From Jiangella ureilytica (GTDB lineage: Bacteria > Actinomycetota > Actinomycetes > Jiangellales > Jiangellaceae): a stretch of DNA of 32,097 nucleotides. Below are positions 30,886-32,097 of this stretch, in pieces; the first letter of the stretch is position 1, and every line of letters begins with the position of its first letter. A model generated the notes under the pieces. That model was not told the DNA's origin and made no database searches. It saw nothing but the letters and a program-made list of their open reading frames with translations. The DNA lies in NCBI RefSeq assembly GCF_004348545.1, contig NZ_SMKL01000071.1:1-32097 (forward strand), written 5' to 3'. The position numbers and the translations under genes are program-made.

Positions 30886-32097
30886 CGGACGACGACGTCT
30901 CGACTCCGCTGCTCGAGCCCCGCGACGGCCTTCCGGAGGTCATCACCGACGGTGAGACCCTGAAGGCCGCGATCGCGGCGTTCGCGGCCGCCGAAGGACC
31001 GGTGGCCGTCGACGCCGAGCGCGCGTCCGGCTACCGCTATGGCCACCGCGCCTACCTCATCCAGCTGCGCCGCCGGGGCGCGGGAACGGCGCTCATCGAT
31101 CCCACCGGGGTGCCCGACCTCTCCGAACTCGGCGCAGCGCTGGCCGACTCCGAGTGGGTGCTGCACGCCGCGACGCAGGACCTCGCCTGCCTCGCCGAGG
31201 TCGGCATGAAGCCGACCCGGCTGTTCGACACCGAGCTGGCCGGTCGCCTGCTCGGACTCCCCCGCGTCGGCCTCGGCCCGCTGGTCGACAGCGTGCTCGG
31301 GTACGCGCTCGAGAAGGGCCACTCGGCCGCGGACTGGTCCACCCGGCCGCTGCCCGAGGACTGGCTGCGCTACGCCGCCCTCGACGTCGAGCTGCTCATC
31401 GAGCTGCGCGACGCCCTCGAGGAGCGGCTGATCGAGACCGGCAAGCTCGACTGGGCCCACGAGGAGTTCGCCGCCATCGTGGCCGCGCCGCAGCAGGAGC
31501 CGCGCGCCGACCCTTGGCGCCGTACGTCGGGCCTGCACCGCATCCGCGACCGCCGCCGGCTCGCCGTCGTGCGGCAGCTCTGGTACGCCCGCGACGACCT
31601 CGCCCGGCAGCGCGACCTCTCCCCCGGCCGGGTGCTGCCCGACTCCGCCATCATCGAGGCGGCACTCACCATGCCCACCACGGCCGACGCCATGGCGGCC
31701 ATGCCGGTCTACCGCGGCCGGTCGCAACGCCGCGAGCTGTCGCGCTGGTTCGGCGCGGTCGCCGACGCACGGGCGCTCTCCGACAAGGAGCTGCCGCTGC
31801 AGGCCGCCCCGTACGACGGCCCTCCGCCGCCGCGCGCCTGGGCGACCCGCCAGCCCGACGCCGCCGCCCGGCTCGCGGCAGCGCGCGCCCGCGTCGTCGA
31901 GATCGCCGAGGCCCACGACCTGCCGGTCGAGAACCTGCTGACGCCCGACACCCTGCGCCGGGCCGCGTGGCAGCCGCCGTCGCCGCTGTCCGCCGAGGCG
32001 GTCGCGGAGCTGTTCCGTTCGCGCGGCGCGCGGGAGTGGCAGATCGCGCTGACGGCCGAGGCCGTCGCCGACGCGTTCGCGAACCCCACCCCGGCCC
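30882..32097 (+). CDS. Ribonuclease D/HRDC domain protein (3' end beyond the window)
   Basis: 3'-5' exoribonuclease of the DEDDy group, likely in tRNA or stable RNA processing. At least 405 codons are present with no stop, so the C-terminus is cut by the window; the usual length is about 410-430. Exonuclease motifs: VAVDAER with Asp44 and Glu46 (Exo I), LHAATQDLACL (Exo II) and LRYAALDVELL with the Tyr-x3-Asp of Exo III. The HRDC domain follows, starting near LHRIRDRRRLAVVRQLWYARDDLARQRDLSPGRVLPD. TTG at 30882 overlaps the DUF3000 stop by four bases (TTGA). The phrase DYxxH-type dimer features are not visible, so oligomer state is unknown. Confidence 0.87.
   Translation, partial: MTDDDVSTPLLEPRDGLPEVITDGETLKAAIAAFAAAEGPVAVDAERASGYRYGHRAYLIQLRRRGAGTALIDPTGVPDLSELGAALADSEWVLHAATQDLACLAEVGMKPTRLFDTELAGRLLGLPRVGLGPLVDSVLGYALEKGHSAADWSTRPLPEDWLRYAALDVELLIELRDALEERLIETGKLDWAHEEFAAIVAAPQQEPRADPWRRTSGLHRIRDRRRLAVVRQLWYARDDLARQRDLSPGRVLPDSAIIEAALTMPTTADAMAAMPVYRGRSQRRELSRWFGAVADARALSDKELPLQAAPYDGPPPPRAWATRQPDAAARLAAARARVVEIAEAHDLPVENLLTPDTLRRAAWQPPSPLSAEAVAELFRSRGAREWQIALTAEAVADAFANPTPA

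Noticed and set aside
1-32097. tRNA genes, rRNA, CRISPR arrays, insertion sequences, phage genes or attachment sites
   Set aside because: No T-loop GGTTCGAATCC-type motif, no regularly spaced direct repeats, no transposase or integrase motif was found on either strand.

Overview
The window is about 32 kb of very GC-rich DNA from a filamentous-type actinomycete (Actinomycetota). The evidence is the G/C-ending codon use, frequent GTG/TTG starts, several likely leaderless genes, an F420-type flavin oxidoreductase, a NirA-type siroheme sulfite reductase with the actinobacterial Tyr/Cys pair, the coproporphyrin-route heme genes hemE/hemG/hemQ, and the hemE - DUF3000 - RNase D neighbourhood also found in mycobacteria. 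A family such as Jiangellaceae is possible but not proven. I saw no tRNA, rRNA, CRISPR array, insertion sequence or prophage.

Layout. (1) 1-574: a large imperfect inverted repeat and a small lipoprotein gene on the minus strand. (2) 678-4658: an assimilatory sulfite operon. A short RRHVD-type leader peptide precedes nirA, a small zinc-ribbon protein, cysH (APS reductase) and a CysG-like siroheme synthase; the last two junctions overlap. (3) 4659-5023: a leader region with a 36-codon ORF carrying WWWSW, which looks like a tryptophan attenuator leader although no trp gene follows it here, and then a good promoter. (4) 5024-11400: a catabolic and transport island with an F420-type LLM oxidoreductase, a TctC binding lipoprotein, a TctA-TctB fusion permease and an MFS exporter on the plus strand, converging on a class II aldolase on the minus strand. 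The two outward ends of the island share a TATCTTnAAT box in their promoters. (5) 11616-14301: a minus-strand set with a six-helix DUF6220-like/multicopper oxidase pair and a small helical protein, headed by two perfect palindromes. (6) 14340-20053: PPK2 kinase, HelD-like RNA polymerase-recycling ATPase, DJ-1/PfpI protein, ZapE-type ATPase and a RibD-type reductase. (7) 20086-22879: a split NHEJ module with a stand-alone ATP-dependent DNA ligase, an unknown Usp-like protein and a LigD polymerase domain. (8) 22886-25747: a DoxX-like membrane protein, MsrB, GNAT acetyltransferase, and a SigE-family sigma factor with a coupled membrane protein. (9) 25752-32097: heme genes hemQ, hemG and hemE on the minus strand, interrupted by an opposite-strand DUF4349 lipoprotein, then DUF3000 and an RNase D/HRDC gene that runs off the right edge.

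How the parts work together. NirA, CysH and CysG make one sulfur-assimilation unit: CysH reduces APS to sulfite, NirA reduces sulfite to sulfide, and CysG makes the siroheme NirA needs. HemE, HemG and HemQ take the same uroporphyrinogen III precursor towards heme. The tct/LLM/aldolase island probably takes up and degrades an organic acid whose identity the sequence does not reveal. The most interesting observations are the apparently orphan Trp leader, the RRHVD leader ahead of nirA, the matched promoter boxes at both ends of the catabolic island, and the unknown gene translationally coupled to the LigD polymerase.
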